From assembly GCF_002803065.1 (NCBI RefSeq), contig NZ_NNBL01000012.1:62001-126000 (forward strand): 64,000 nucleotides of DNA, written 5' to 3'. The DNA comes from Streptomyces sp. CB01635 (GTDB taxonomy: Bacteria > Actinomycetota > Actinomycetes > Streptomycetales > Streptomycetaceae). Of this stretch, positions 50,354 to 58,981 are shown piece after piece; the stretch's first letter is position 1, and the number at the start of each line of letters is the position of its first letter. The notes under the pieces are model-generated. The model was not told the origin of the DNA and made no database searches. It saw only the letters and a list, made by a program, of their open reading frames with translations. A program made the position numbers and the translations under genes.

Positions 50354-51281
50354 GGCGACCGGCGAGGAAGCCGCCCACCGCAGCGCGGAAGTCGGACGGG
50401 GCCTCGACCCACGGAAGATGTCCGGCACCGCGCAACACCTTCCGCGACACCTGAGGCAGGGCCTGCTCCAGCGAATCGACCGCCCAGCGGGGCCGGATGT
50501 CCTCCGCACCGTCCACGATCAGCGTCGGGACATCCAGCCTCTCGCAGGCCGCGCGCAGGGCCGACGTTCCGCATGTGCGCTCGGTCTCGGCGTTGATGGC
50601 CGCGTTGGATTCGAAGTTCACGCCGAGCCAGGGTGTGGCCATGTGCTCGGCGCGCTCAAGCGCGCGTTCCCGTTCGCTGAAGTCCGCCGACCACTGCAGC
50701 ACCGAGTACTCACGGTCTTCCGCATCGTCACGCTCCCGGCTCCTCAGCGTTTCCCAACGGCTGAGGTGAGTCCCGAGACCGGCCCGCAGGTTCTGCTTGT
50801 ACGTCCCGTGCCAGGTGGCACTCCGATCGATTCCGGTGCCGGATACGTAGACCAACTTGCTTACGCGATCGGGATGTTCCAGTGCGAAATACAACGCCAA
50901 CTGGGCGCCCCATGAGTGGCCCAGCAGTGCCGTCCGGGCCAGCCCGAAATGCCGGCGGACGGCGTCCAGGTCGGCCACGGAGCGAGCCACCGAATACGGT
51001 CCGCAGCGCTGTGACCGGCCGCATCCCCGTTGATCCCAACGATGGACCGTGGCGGTGTCCGACAGCAGGTCAGCCATATCCCCGAAGGTGTCCCACAGCC
51101 CGGGGCCGCCATGGCAGCACACCACCGGGGCACCCGTACCGACCCGGGTCGCCCAGAGCCGGACCCTGTCTTCCGCCACCACCGTCTCGTCCATGTCCGA
51201 GTCCAAGTCCAAGTCCATGCCCATGAGTCTGGCGGAGCCATCGGCTGAGTCTGGTTGTTTGCCTGCATGGTTCTGCGCCAC
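50349..51281 (-). CDS. Alpha/beta hydrolase, proline-iminopeptidase-like
   Basis: A 310-residue alpha/beta-hydrolase. The oxyanion-hole motif HGGPG lies near 58-62, WDQRGCGRS near 82, the nucleophile elbow GHSWGAQ near 120, the acid in VDGAEDIRP near 258 and the catalytic histidine in GAGHLPW near 286. This is the pattern of proline iminopeptidases and related esterases. No signal peptide is seen. The GTG start at 51281 lacks a clear ribosome binding site; in-frame ATG codons near 51224 and 51218 are alternatives. It is convergent with pseudogene debris and diverges from the DUF1259 gene. Confidence 0.82.
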   Translation of the reverse strand: MAQNHAGKQPDSADGSARLMGMDLDLDSDMDETVVAEDRVRLWATRVGTGAPVVCCHGGPGLWDTFGDMADLLSDTATVHRWDQRGCGRSQRCGPYSVARSVADLDAVRRHFGLARTALLGHSWGAQLALYFALEHPDRVSKLVYVSGTGIDRSATWHGTYKQNLRAGLGTHLSRWETLRSRERDDAEDREYSVLQWSADFSERERALERAEHMATPWLGVNFESNAAINAETERTCGTSALRAACERLDVPTLIVDGAEDIRPRWAVDSLEQALPQVSRKVLRGAGHLPWVEAPSDFRAAVGGFLAGRP

Positions 51282-51461
51282 TGACAGGCGGTCATCGTGA
51301 CCGTGGGTGCGCTGGGGCCGCGCCGGCCATGCTGTTCACGCTGGTGAGCTCCGGGAGCGAGGTCGGGTGTCCGCTAGGCAGCCCAACTGATGGGACGCAG
51401 CTGTGTCGATCAGCGGTCGACGCGGTCTTCCTTGCTTCCCTTGGGTCAGGAGGCCTTTCAA

Positions 51462-52460
51462 ATGAATGACGAGCGACAGCAGGACACCCGCCCCCGACTG
51501 GCCGCGTCCCGGCGTGGTGTGCTGGCCGCGCTAGCCCTTGCGCCGGCATGTGCCACGGTGCCGGCTCGGGCCCAGTCCCTGCCTTTCGGACCTGAGGGAC
51601 GCGTTCTGGTCGAGCCGGTGATGACCGAGCCGGCGGACTGGGCGGACGTGGGTAAGGCTCTTGGCCGCACCGGTGACATGCGGCGGTTCATGTACCACAC
51701 GGCCTTTCCGCGCCGAGACCTCACGGTCTTTTCCCGAGGCATTCTGATCAAGCCTGCCCTCGCTCTGGGCACGCACGTGTCCTTCGTCCGGTACGCAGAC
51801 CACGGCACGCTCATGATGGGGGACACCGTCGTCACCGAGCGTGAACTGCAGGGTTTCTGTGACGTCCTGCAACAGCGGGGAATCATGCTGACCGCCATCC
51901 ACAAGCATCTGCTGGCACATGATCCGGATGTCTGGTGGGTTCACCTGCATGCTCACGGCCGCGATCCGGTCGCCGTTGCGCGCGGTGTACGCGCGGCATT
52001 GAACCGCACCAGCACCCCGCCTGCCGAACCCGTCACCCTCTCGCCGCCCGTCGACCTGGACACTGCCTCGATCGATGCCGCCATGGGCGTCAAGGGGGCA
52101 GTCAGCGGCGAGATCTACACGTGCACCTATATCCGCCGTGAGACCATCGCCGACGGCAATTTGGCCCTGCCTCCAGGACTGGGCGCCACCACCTCCGTCA
52201 ACTTTCAGCCGCTCGGCGGCGGAAAGGCCGCGGTCAGCGGCGATCTGGTCATGATCGCCAAGGAGGTCCAGCCCGTCCTCGTGGCCCTGCGGCGCGGCGG
52301 GGTCGAACTCGTCGAGGTGCATCACCACCACCTCAACGACAACCCTCACCTGTTCTTTGTCCACTACTGGGCTGTCGGCGATGCCGTCAGGCTCACCGAG
52401 GCCATTCGCCGGGCCGTGGACGTCACCAACGTCGTACCGATGGCTGGAGTCGCCGGCTAG
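51462..52460 (+). CDS. Exported DUF1259 (LppY/LpqO-like) protein
   Basis: A 332-residue exported protein with two DUF1259 domains. A twin-arginine-type signal (SRRGVLAALALAPACATVPA) covers residues 15-37. The first domain (about 55-185) ends in MLTAIHKHLLAHDPDVWWVHLHAHG, and the second (about 200-330) in VELVEVHHHHLNDNPHLFFVHYWAVG. The histidine-rich ends look metal-binding. Mycobacterial lipoproteins LppY and LpqO belong to this family, but no function is established. AGGAGG lies 9 bases before the ATG. It is the last ordinary gene before the tRNA-Arg integration region. Confidence 0.82.
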   Translation: MNDERQQDTRPRLAASRRGVLAALALAPACATVPARAQSLPFGPEGRVLVEPVMTEPADWADVGKALGRTGDMRRFMYHTAFPRRDLTVFSRGILIKPALALGTHVSFVRYADHGTLMMGDTVVTERELQGFCDVLQQRGIMLTAIHKHLLAHDPDVWWVHLHAHGRDPVAVARGVRAALNRTSTPPAEPVTLSPPVDLDTASIDAAMGVKGAVSGEIYTCTYIRRETIADGNLALPPGLGATTSVNFQPLGGGKAAVSGDLVMIAKEVQPVLVALRRGGVELVEVHHHHLNDNPHLFFVHYWAVGDAVRLTEAIRRAVDVTNVVPMAGVAG

Positions 52461-52624
52461 GAGCGCGTCCCAGTAACAGGAGTGTCCAGCCAACCTTGCG
52501 CAGTCCCCCCACTGCGGCCCTTCGCCCGCCTTCCACGAGACGTCGATACAGATGCAGCCGGCCGCGCTCAAGGCGGACTCGTAGACGTAGTGGCACGCGT
52601 GTGGCACGGCCGTGATCACGGCAA

Positions 52625-52663
52625 AGGGCCAGTTCGAGGGGATCAAGCCCCTGAACTGGCCCT
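52625..52663. terminator. Strong hairpin
   Basis: AGGGCCAGTTC pairs with GAACTGGCCCT around an inner AGGGG/CCCCT stem. It lies just before the att-like tRNA fragment A. Confidence 0.75.
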
Positions 52664-52670
52664 CTGTGTT

Positions 52671-52707
52671 GTGCCCCCCGCAGGATTCGAACCTGCGACA
52701 CCCGCTT
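52671..52707 (-). repeat. tRNA-Arg 3'-end duplication A (att-like)
   Basis: This 37-bp segment matches the 3' part of the tRNA-Arg at 55436-55508 (T arm, variable region and anticodon-stem edge) with one mismatch. It has no D arm or 5' half, so it is not a tRNA gene. It is probably an attachment site left by an integrated element. Confidence 0.75.
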
Positions 52708-52817
52708 CAAGGAGTTCGGTCCGAGCGCGGTCCAGCTGCTGCCGGGGACTGATGCGATGCCCGGACACAGACGCTGGTGTACGCCCCGTCCGGTGTCGTT
52801 GATGTCCGCAGCGGACG

Positions 52818-53390
52818 TCAGACACGTGCTTGCGGGGCGGGTGACAGTGCGGTGCGGGCGGCGGAGAGGACCTGCTCGGACAGCGGGGAGTCCTTGGTGG
52901 CACGGGCCAGGAGAAGGGCGCCGAGCATGGTGCACAGCCGGGCGATGCCGTCCTCGTCGTCGGTGGCGAGCCACTGGGTGAAGTCCTGTACCCCTTCGGT
53001 GTAGGCGCGGTGCGCTCCGCGGTCGCCACTGGTCCGGGCCATGTCGGTGGCGAGCGCGGCGACGGGGCAGCCCGAGGCGGGGTTGTCCCGGTGCCGGACG
53101 GACAGGTATCCGTCGATCAGGGCCTGCTGGGCCTCGACGCGGTGCCCCTCGTGCTCCTCGAGCGTGGTGGCGTGGCGCTCGGCCAGTTCGCCGACCGCGT
53201 GGACGACCGCCTCGTCGATCAGAGCCTCCTTGGAGGCGAACTGCTTGTAGAAGCCGCCGTGCGTCAGGCCGGCCGCCTTCATCAGATCCGCGACGCTCAC
53301 GCCCGTGCCCTGCTCGCGGAACAGCTGCGAGGCCTGCTCCACGACCCGCTGGCGGTTCGCCTGTGCCTGTGCATGTGAGACGCGACCCAT
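52818..53390 (-). CDS. TetR-family transcriptional regulator
   Basis: A 190-residue repressor. The N-terminal helix-turn-helix (about 10-60) reads VVEQASQLFREQGTGVSVADLMKAAGLTHGGFYKQFASKEAL. The C-terminal ligand domain has the NPASGCPVAALATDMAR block typical of the TetR_C_16-like group. It diverges from the membrane protein gene at 53515, and GATGTC-GGAA-GACATC between them is a likely operator, so it probably controls that gene and itself. AGGAGG lies 8 bases before the ATG. It lies between two att-like tRNA fragments. Confidence 0.88.
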   Translation of the reverse strand: MGRVSHAQAQANRQRVVEQASQLFREQGTGVSVADLMKAAGLTHGGFYKQFASKEALIDEAVVHAVGELAERHATTLEEHEGHRVEAQQALIDGYLSVRHRDNPASGCPVAALATDMARTSGDRGAHRAYTEGVQDFTQWLATDDEDGIARLCTMLGALLLARATKDSPLSEQVLSAARTALSPAPQARV

Positions 53391-53407
53391 AGGGCACCTC
53401 CTTTTTG

Positions 53408-53423
53408 GATGTCGGAAGACATC
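53408..53423. promoter_or_regulatory. Putative TetR operator (GATGTC-GGAA-GACATC)
   Basis: A perfect 6-bp inverted repeat with a 4-bp spacer, 17 bases before the TetR start and in the region shared with the divergent membrane protein gene. Confidence 0.6.
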
Positions 53424-53514
53424 TATCGTACGCTGCTATTTAGATCATCCACATAATCTATTTTGGGCGCCCCTCCCCTCATCCAAGGGCGCGCCCCTTC
53501 ACAGGAGACATTTC

Positions 53515-54534
53515 ATGGCCACTCGCCTCGGCCCGGCCGCCGAAGCCGACCTGACCACCACCGCCTCCTCCTCGACCGCGCCACCGGTCCGGCTCTGGCT
53601 CCAGCCGGCCGTGATCGCCCTGGTCGTCGTGGCGGCCTTCGTCGGCTGCTACGTCGGTCTGCAGCGCAACCCGCAGCCGCACCGGGTGCCGGTGGCTGTC
53701 GCCGGGCAGGAGCTTTCGGGCGAGATACGCCAGGTCCTCGGTGACAGCGTCGATGTCCATCCTGTCGCCGACGCCGCCACGGGACGCGCTGAGCTGGAGC
53801 GTCGCGATGTCGTGGCCGCGGTCAGCGGCCGCGCGGACTCCGACCGGCTGCGCCTGGAGGTCGGCGGGGCCAACGGGCAGTCGACGACGACGGCCGTCAA
53901 GAGCCTGATCGGCGCCTATGCCCACGGGTCGAGCCAGCGCCTGACCACGGTGGACGTCGTCCCGTTCGCCCGTTTCGACTCCCGTGGACTGGCCGGGTTC
54001 TACATGGCGTTCGGCGTCACGCTGGCCGGCTTCGTCCTCGCCCAGAACGCCCTCGGGCTCGCGAACCGTCTGCACCTGCGCCACCGGTTCTGGCTGCTGT
54101 CCGGCGTCTCCGTGGCCATCGGCATCGTCGCCACCGTCATCGCCGGACCCATCCTCGGGGCGGTGCCCGCGCCGGTGGTTCCGCTGGCCTTCGGCTTGAC
54201 CCTGCTGGCCGCGGCAGCCGCGTTCACCACCAAGCTGCTGGGCACCTACCTCGGCCCGGTCGGCGTGCCGGTCGCCACCCTGTTGCTGCTCACGGTCGGC
54301 AACTCCACCAGCGGAGCCACCATCGGCCCGGACCTCCTGCCCTCCGCCGCTCGCGCCGTCTCCGCCCTGCTGCCGCCGGGCGCGGCCGTCCGCGCCGTGA
54401 CCGACCTGAGCTACTTCCACGGCGCGCAGGCGGTGCAGCCATTGGCCACCCTCGCGCTGTGGGCGGTGATCGCCGCGGTCCTGGTGAGCCTGCGCCCCCA
54501 CCTGAGGCGACGGCCCGCTCGGGTGACCACCTGA
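53515..54534 (+). CDS. Membrane protein, ABC-2/YhgE-Pip-like
   Basis: A 339-residue membrane protein. TM1 lies near 30-50 (VIALVVVAAFVGCYVGL). An extracellular segment (about 50-155) follows, with PVAVAGQELSGEIRQ, then five further helices (about 160-325). This is the plan of ABC-2-type permeases and YhgE/Pip-related proteins, which take part in efflux or phage-receptor functions, but no ATPase gene is adjacent. AGGAG lies about 10 bases before the ATG. It is probably derepressed when the divergent TetR protein binds a ligand, so drug or lipid export is a fair guess only. Confidence 0.75.
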   Translation: MATRLGPAAEADLTTTASSSTAPPVRLWLQPAVIALVVVAAFVGCYVGLQRNPQPHRVPVAVAGQELSGEIRQVLGDSVDVHPVADAATGRAELERRDVVAAVSGRADSDRLRLEVGGANGQSTTTAVKSLIGAYAHGSSQRLTTVDVVPFARFDSRGLAGFYMAFGVTLAGFVLAQNALGLANRLHLRHRFWLLSGVSVAIGIVATVIAGPILGAVPAPVVPLAFGLTLLAAAAAFTTKLLGTYLGPVGVPVATLLLLTVGNSTSGATIGPDLLPSAARAVSALLPPGAAVRAVTDLSYFHGAQAVQPLATLALWAVIAAVLVSLRPHLRRRPARVTT

Positions 54535-54984
54535 CCCGCGGTCAGGGTGAAGGCCGTGTCGCAGACATACCACTGCGGGCCCGCAGGGTCCTTCTCGAAC
54601 GCCGAAAGGCCGGCCCGGGAGAAACCCCGGAGAAACCCCTCCTGAGCCGGCCATCGTCGCTGTGCCCCCGGCAGGATTCGAACCTGCGACACCCGCTTCG
54701 AGGAGTTCGACCATCTGGACGGCTCGCCTGCCTGCCGAGCCGACGGCAAGGCGCGGTACGTGCTCCGGGAAGCGGCCGAGCCCCCCTGCAGTGTGCAGAC
54801 GTCGCCGTCAGAAACTGCCGTCACCACAGCTTGTGGAGGGCCTACGGGCCGGCAGGAGGGCAGGCCCGAGTTGTGCCGTCTCGCCGGAGGTCGAGCAGTG
54901 CGCGCTCGTCACGCTCTGCGCAGGGAGCCCCGGCGGATCTGTGATGGCAGGGCCGCCATGCCCTGTCCATCCGGTCCGGCGCGC
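54535..54984. other. Intergenic region with att-like tRNA fragment B
   Basis: No supported gene in this 450-bp stretch. It holds a perfect 14-bp palindrome CTGCGGGCCCGCAG (54573-54586), a loose GC-rich hairpin bounded by GGCCGGC and GCCGGCC (about 54605-54652), and the tRNA fragment at 54661-54698. Confidence 0.6.
54661..54698 (-). repeat. tRNA-Arg 3'-end duplication B (att-like)
   Basis: These 38 bases are identical to the 3' end of the tRNA-Arg (55434-55471). Copies A and B also share CAAGGAGTTCG/CGAGGAGTTCG just beyond the tRNA-matching part, where the true tRNA differs. This fits tandem att sites from related elements. Confidence 0.8.
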
Positions 54985-55194
54985 TCAGGTAATGCTTTCC
55001 GAGTGCCCGTCGGGGAAGCTGCACGTGGGGCCGCGGTAGGGGCCGCCCTGGTTGACCGTTCCGCCCTGGGCCGTGCACTGGTCGGCCGAGATGGCCGGAT
55101 ACGTCGCTGCCTGAGCGGTGGCGACGCCGACGGCGCTCGCGCCGGCGAGGGTTGCTGTGGCGAGGGCGAGGCCTAGCAGTCGTCGCATACGCAT
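54985..55194 (-). CDS. Small secreted two-cysteine peptide
   Basis: A 69-residue exported peptide. Residues 1-28 form a clear Sec signal (RRLLGLALATATLAGASAV, cleavage near AQA-A). The mature part of about 40 residues has two cysteines (SADQCTAQGG and RGPTCSFPDG) that could form one disulfide, plus a glycine-rich middle. I do not recognise the family; it could be an extracellular signal, toxin-like peptide or inhibitor. GAGGAG lies 8 bases before the ATG. It lies between an att-like tRNA fragment and the tRNA itself, so it probably arrived with a mobile element. Confidence 0.7.
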   Translation of the reverse strand: MRMRRLLGLALATATLAGASAVGVATAQAATYPAISADQCTAQGGTVNQGGPYRGPTCSFPDGHSESIT

Positions 55195-55372
55195 GGCTTT
55201 CTCCTCTCGAGCATCCCTGGTGCGGTGCTTCGGGATGACCGGGCTCATGTCAGGGACGCCCTATTACTCAGAATGGGTGACGGCGAGCAGACCTGCGAGT
55301 CGTGGCCGGGGAGCTGGAGCCCCTGGTAGTCGGCCGCCCCAGCGCGGACGTGAAGGCGAGAAATACGTACTG

Positions 55373-55395
55373 CCCCCCGGGATGATCCCGGGGGG
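55373..55395. terminator. Short perfect palindromic hairpin
   Basis: CCCCCCGGGAT-G-ATCCCGGGGGG has 11-bp arms around one base, 40 bp beyond the tRNA 3' end. It may end tRNA transcription. Confidence 0.55.
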
Positions 55396-55435
55396 AGCCT
55401 CGCAATATGATCCGTGACCTGCACGAACCTGTCTG

Positions 55436-55508
55436 TGCCCCCGGCAGGATTCGAACCTGCGACACCCGCTTTAGGAGAGCGGTGCTCTATCCCCTGAGCT
55501 ACGAAGGC
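55436..55508 (-). tRNA. tRNA-Arg (anticodon CCT)
   Basis: A 73-base tRNA read from 55508 to 55436. The acceptor GCCTTCG pairs with CGGGGGC (two G-T pairs). The D arm contains AGCTCAGGGGATAGAGC, the anticodon stem CCGCT/AGCGG encloses loop CTCCTAA, and the T arm is GCAGG-TTCGAAT-CCTGC. The anticodon CCT reads AGG, a rare codon here. CCA is not encoded. Its 3' end is duplicated at 54661 and 52671, which marks it as an integration target. Confidence 0.95.
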
Positions 55509-55759
55509 GGGGATCTGTCGGAAAACGACCCTGAAAGTCTGCCGAGGTGGGCGGACTGCTCAGGCGTGCTTGGCGACAGGTCGCGGTGGCAGCCCGTGAG
55601 GGCGCAGCCACCGCGATCAGTGTAGCGGGTGGTGCCTGATCCGAGGGCGGAGAGATGTGCGTACCGGCTCAGGCTGCGAGCGCGTGGGTGATCTTGGCTC
55701 GGGTGACGGAGTTGCTCAGCCAGGCGCAGTCGATGTGGATCAGCAGGGGACTCACGGAT

Positions 55760-57988
55760 TCAGGCATCCATCAGTGGCAGACCGGGCAGCACCTTCTCGA
55801 TGGTGATGGGGAAGTCGCGCACACGCACGCCGGTGGCGTTGAACACCGCGTTCGCGATCGACGCACCGGCCCCGCAGATGCCCAGCTCGCCGACGCCCTT
55901 CGCGCCCAGGACATTGGCCTTGTCGTCGTACCCGTCAAGGACGACCGCGTCGACGTCGGGGACGTCGGCGTGCACCGGCACCAGGTATTGCGCGAAGTCC
56001 CGGTTGACGAAGGCGCCGGATCGCAGGTCGACCACGGCCTCCTCTTCGAGGGCCGCGCCGGCTCCCCAGATCATGCCGCCGATCAGCTGCGAGCGAGCCG
56101 TCTTCGCGTTGAGCACGCGGCCCACCGAGAACACGCCGAGCATCCGCCGCAGACGGATCTCGGCGGTGTCCGCGTCGACCCCCACTTCAGCGAAATGGGC
56201 CCCGTAGGTGTTGATCGAGTAGTCCGTGTAGTTCGGATCATCGCCCATGAAGCGGGTACCGCCCTCCGCCTCGAACCCTTCCGGACGGTTGCGTGCGACG
56301 ATCTCGCTCAGCGCCTCGGACGCGCCGCCGATGGCCACGTTGCCGTCGGAGAACACGGCGTCCGCCGGGTCCAGGCCGTGCAGCGGAGAGCGGGTGTCGC
56401 CGCGCGCCGCGGCCAGGAGCTGCTCGCGCAGGGTCATACACGCCCCATGCACCGCATTGCACGAGCTGGCGGCGCCCCACGAGCCGCCGGACCCCCAACT
56501 GGTGGGAAAGTCGGAACGCCCGAGCTCGATCCGCACCCGATCGGGCGGCAGTCCGAGACCCTCGGCCGCGACCTGGGTCAGGACGGTGTACGTGCCCGTG
56601 CCGAGGTCGGTCATGTCTGTCTGGACGACGGCGGTGCCGTCGGCCTCCAACCGCACGCGCACCGCTGTCGGCCCTTGGAAGTGCCCGCGGATGGCGGCCG
56701 ACATGCCGTAGCCGACCAGCCAGCGCCCGTCGCGCACGCTCGCCGGGGTGGCGGGGCGGTGCTCCCAGCCGAACCGGCGCGCGCCTTCGCGCAGGCACTC
56801 GACCAGGTGCCGGTCGCTGTACGGCACGTCTCGCTCGGGATCGACGGTGGGCTCGTTGAGGATCCGCAGCTCGACCGGGTTCATCCCGAGCGCATGGGCC
56901 AGCTCGTCCATCGCCGACTCGACCGCCAGCATGCCCGGCGCTTCGCCCGGTGCGCGTACGTCCGTCCCGGGCGGCAGATCGAGCGGCGCAAGCCGGTGGC
57001 TGGTCAACCGGTGGGGCGCGGCGTAGAGGCTGCGGGTCGTGGCGGCGGTCTGCTCGGCGTACTCCACGTCGGGGTTGGTGTGCATGGTGACGTCATGGGC
57101 GATCGCGGTCAGCCGTCCGTCCCGCTCCGCGCCCAGTCGAACCCGCTGGCTGGTTGTGGGGCGGTTGCCGACGAGCTGGAAGATCTGCTGCCTGGTCATC
57201 GCGGCCTTGACCGGTCGGCGCAACTCGCGAGCGGCGAGCGCCGCCAGGATCGTCTCGGAATGGATGCCCAGCTTGGAGCCGAATCCCCCGCCGACGAAGG
57301 GGGTGACGATGTGGACCCGCTCCGGGTCGAGCCGAAGCGTGGCGGCGACGGAGGCCCGCGCCGCGTCGACGATCTGGCAGCTGACGTAGACGACCAGGTC
57401 CTCGTCGCGCGGTTCCGCCAGACACGCGTGCGGTTCCATCGGCATCGAGAGCTCGTACGGCGTCGTGTACTCCTGGTCGAGCTTGACCGCCGCGCTGTCG
57501 AAACCGGCATCGAAATCGCCGACCGCAGTGTCGGTCGGGAGACCGGCGTTGACCACTTTCGGGATGTACACCTCGTCTTCCTGCTCGGCGAAGTTGAAAC
57601 GTCCGTGTGCGTCGGCGTATTCGACTTCGACCAGACCGGCGGCCGCTCGGGCCTGTTCGAGGGCCGTGGCGACGACGAATGCCACCGGCTCGCCGTAATA
57701 GTGGATGTCGGGGCCGGTCAGCACCGGCTGGGCGCGCCAGTATTCGAACGGAATGGACTCGTCACGGATGCCCTGCGCGGGGGCATTGTGATAGGTCATC
57801 ACCATCTTTACGCCGGGTGCGCGTTCGGCGCTCTCGGTGTCGATCCGGGTGATGCGGCCTTTGCCGATCGTCGCGCCGACGATGAACCCGTAGAGAGGTT
57901 GGCCGGCCCCCCACTGCTCGTAGGCGTAGGTGGCCTGGCCGGCGACCTTCAACGGGCCGTCGACGCGGTTCAGAGCTTGTCCGATCAT
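55760..57988 (-). CDS. paoC: Aldehyde oxidoreductase, molybdopterin-binding subunit (PaoC-like)
   Basis: The 742-residue large subunit of a xanthine-oxidase-family molybdenum hydroxylase. Cofactor-binding motifs are FVGGGFGSKLG near 232, DVRAPGEAPG near 345 and MTDLGTGTYTVLTQVAAEGLGLP near 460. The catalytic glutamate lies in AKGVGELGICGAG near 705. Its length matches E. coli PaoC (732), which oxidises aromatic and other aldehydes to acids. Good GAGGAG before the ATG. It is third in the operon, 9 bp after the FAD subunit. Substrate range is inferred from the PaoB-type partner. Confidence 0.88.
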   Translation of the reverse strand: MIGQALNRVDGPLKVAGQATYAYEQWGAGQPLYGFIVGATIGKGRITRIDTESAERAPGVKMVMTYHNAPAQGIRDESIPFEYWRAQPVLTGPDIHYYGEPVAFVVATALEQARAAAGLVEVEYADAHGRFNFAEQEDEVYIPKVVNAGLPTDTAVGDFDAGFDSAAVKLDQEYTTPYELSMPMEPHACLAEPRDEDLVVYVSCQIVDAARASVAATLRLDPERVHIVTPFVGGGFGSKLGIHSETILAALAARELRRPVKAAMTRQQIFQLVGNRPTTSQRVRLGAERDGRLTAIAHDVTMHTNPDVEYAEQTAATTRSLYAAPHRLTSHRLAPLDLPPGTDVRAPGEAPGMLAVESAMDELAHALGMNPVELRILNEPTVDPERDVPYSDRHLVECLREGARRFGWEHRPATPASVRDGRWLVGYGMSAAIRGHFQGPTAVRVRLEADGTAVVQTDMTDLGTGTYTVLTQVAAEGLGLPPDRVRIELGRSDFPTSWGSGGSWGAASSCNAVHGACMTLREQLLAAARGDTRSPLHGLDPADAVFSDGNVAIGGASEALSEIVARNRPEGFEAEGGTRFMGDDPNYTDYSINTYGAHFAEVGVDADTAEIRLRRMLGVFSVGRVLNAKTARSQLIGGMIWGAGAALEEEAVVDLRSGAFVNRDFAQYLVPVHADVPDVDAVVLDGYDDKANVLGAKGVGELGICGAGASIANAVFNATGVRVRDFPITIEKVLPGLPLMDA

Positions 57989-57997
57989 CTCGTCTCC

Positions 57998-58981
57998 TCA
58001 GCTCGCCCGGGCCGCTTGCGCCAGCGTGCGGCACAGCGTGCGCCTGGCCAGCTCGATCTTGAAGTCGTTGTGCCCCTGCCCCACGGCGTCGCGCATCGCG
58101 GCCTCGGCGGCGGTGCGATAGGTGGCCATCGTGGCGGGACGGCCGGTCAACGCGGCCTCCGCCTCGACGGACCGCCAGGGCTTGTGCGCCACACCGCCGA
58201 AAGCCACCCGCGCCTCATTGATCGCTCCCTGATCGGTCGAGACGACAGCCGCCACGGAGACCAGCGCGAACTCGTACGACGCCCGGTCCCGCACCTTGCG
58301 GTAGATCTGCCGGCCCGCCGGGGGCGGGGGCAGGAGCGCGCTCGTGATCATCTCGCCAGGACGCAGCACGGTCTCGATGTGCGGCGTTTGGCCCGGCAGC
58401 CGGTAGAAGTCTGCGATGCCGACGCGGCGTACCGACCCGTCGGCGTCGAGCAGCTCGATCTCCGCCTCCAGCACGGTCATCGCGACGGCCATGTCGGAGG
58501 GGTGGGTGGCGATGCAGGAGTCGCCGGCGCCGAGGACGGCGTGAATCCGGTTGAACCCGCCGATCGCCGAGCATCCGGAACCGGGATCCCGTTTGTTGCA
58601 GCCCGCAGCCGTGTCGTAGAAGTAGGGGCAGCGAGTGCGCTGCAGCAGATTTCCCCCGGTGGACGCCTTGTTGCGCAGCTGGCCCGAGGCGCCGGCCACC
58701 AGTGCCTCCGACAGCACCGGGTAGCGGGTACGCACTCGGGAATCGGCGGCCACATCGGAATTCGCCGCCTGGGCCCCGATACGCAGTCCGCCGTCCGGGA
58801 GCTCCTCGATATCCCGCAACGGAAGCCGACTGATGTCGACCAGATGGCTGGGCTTCTCGATGTCGAGCTTCATCAGGTCGAGCAGATTGGTGCCGCCGCT
58901 GATGAACTTCGCGCCGGCCCTGGACACCGCTGCGACGGCGGCCTGTGCGTCCGTCGCTCGCTCGTACGTGAAGGATCTCAT
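57998..58981 (-). CDS. paoB: Aldehyde oxidoreductase, FAD-binding subunit with extra Fe-S motif (PaoB-like)
   Basis: The 327-residue FAD subunit of the same enzyme. FAD motifs are KFISGGTNLLDLMK (about 25-38) and ASTGGNLLQRTRCPYF near 109-124. An additional cysteine set (RTRCPYF, GCNKRDPGSGC) matches the [4Fe-4S] site known in PaoB and absent from ordinary xanthine dehydrogenase FAD subunits. This is what marks the operon as PaoABC-like. The ATG overlaps the stop of the Fe-S subunit gene (ATGA), so the subunits are translationally coupled. Confidence 0.88.
   Translation of the reverse strand: MRSFTYERATDAQAAVAAVSRAGAKFISGGTNLLDLMKLDIEKPSHLVDISRLPLRDIEELPDGGLRIGAQAANSDVAADSRVRTRYPVLSEALVAGASGQLRNKASTGGNLLQRTRCPYFYDTAAGCNKRDPGSGCSAIGGFNRIHAVLGAGDSCIATHPSDMAVAMTVLEAEIELLDADGSVRRVGIADFYRLPGQTPHIETVLRPGEMITSALLPPPPAGRQIYRKVRDRASYEFALVSVAAVVSTDQGAINEARVAFGGVAHKPWRSVEAEAALTGRPATMATYRTAAEAAMRDAVGQGHNDFKIELARRTLCRTLAQAARAS

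Larger units (their letters stand above)
52461..52817. other. Intergenic region with terminator and att-like tRNA fragment A
   Basis: No gene is seen in this 357-bp stretch. It holds a strong hairpin (52625-52663) and the first copy of the tRNA-Arg 3' segment (52671-52707). Confidence 0.6.

Noticed and set aside
52671..54698. Two additional tRNA genes
   Set aside because: Both segments match only the 3' half of tRNA-Arg. No D arm, no acceptor 5' strand and no complete anticodon arm can be formed.
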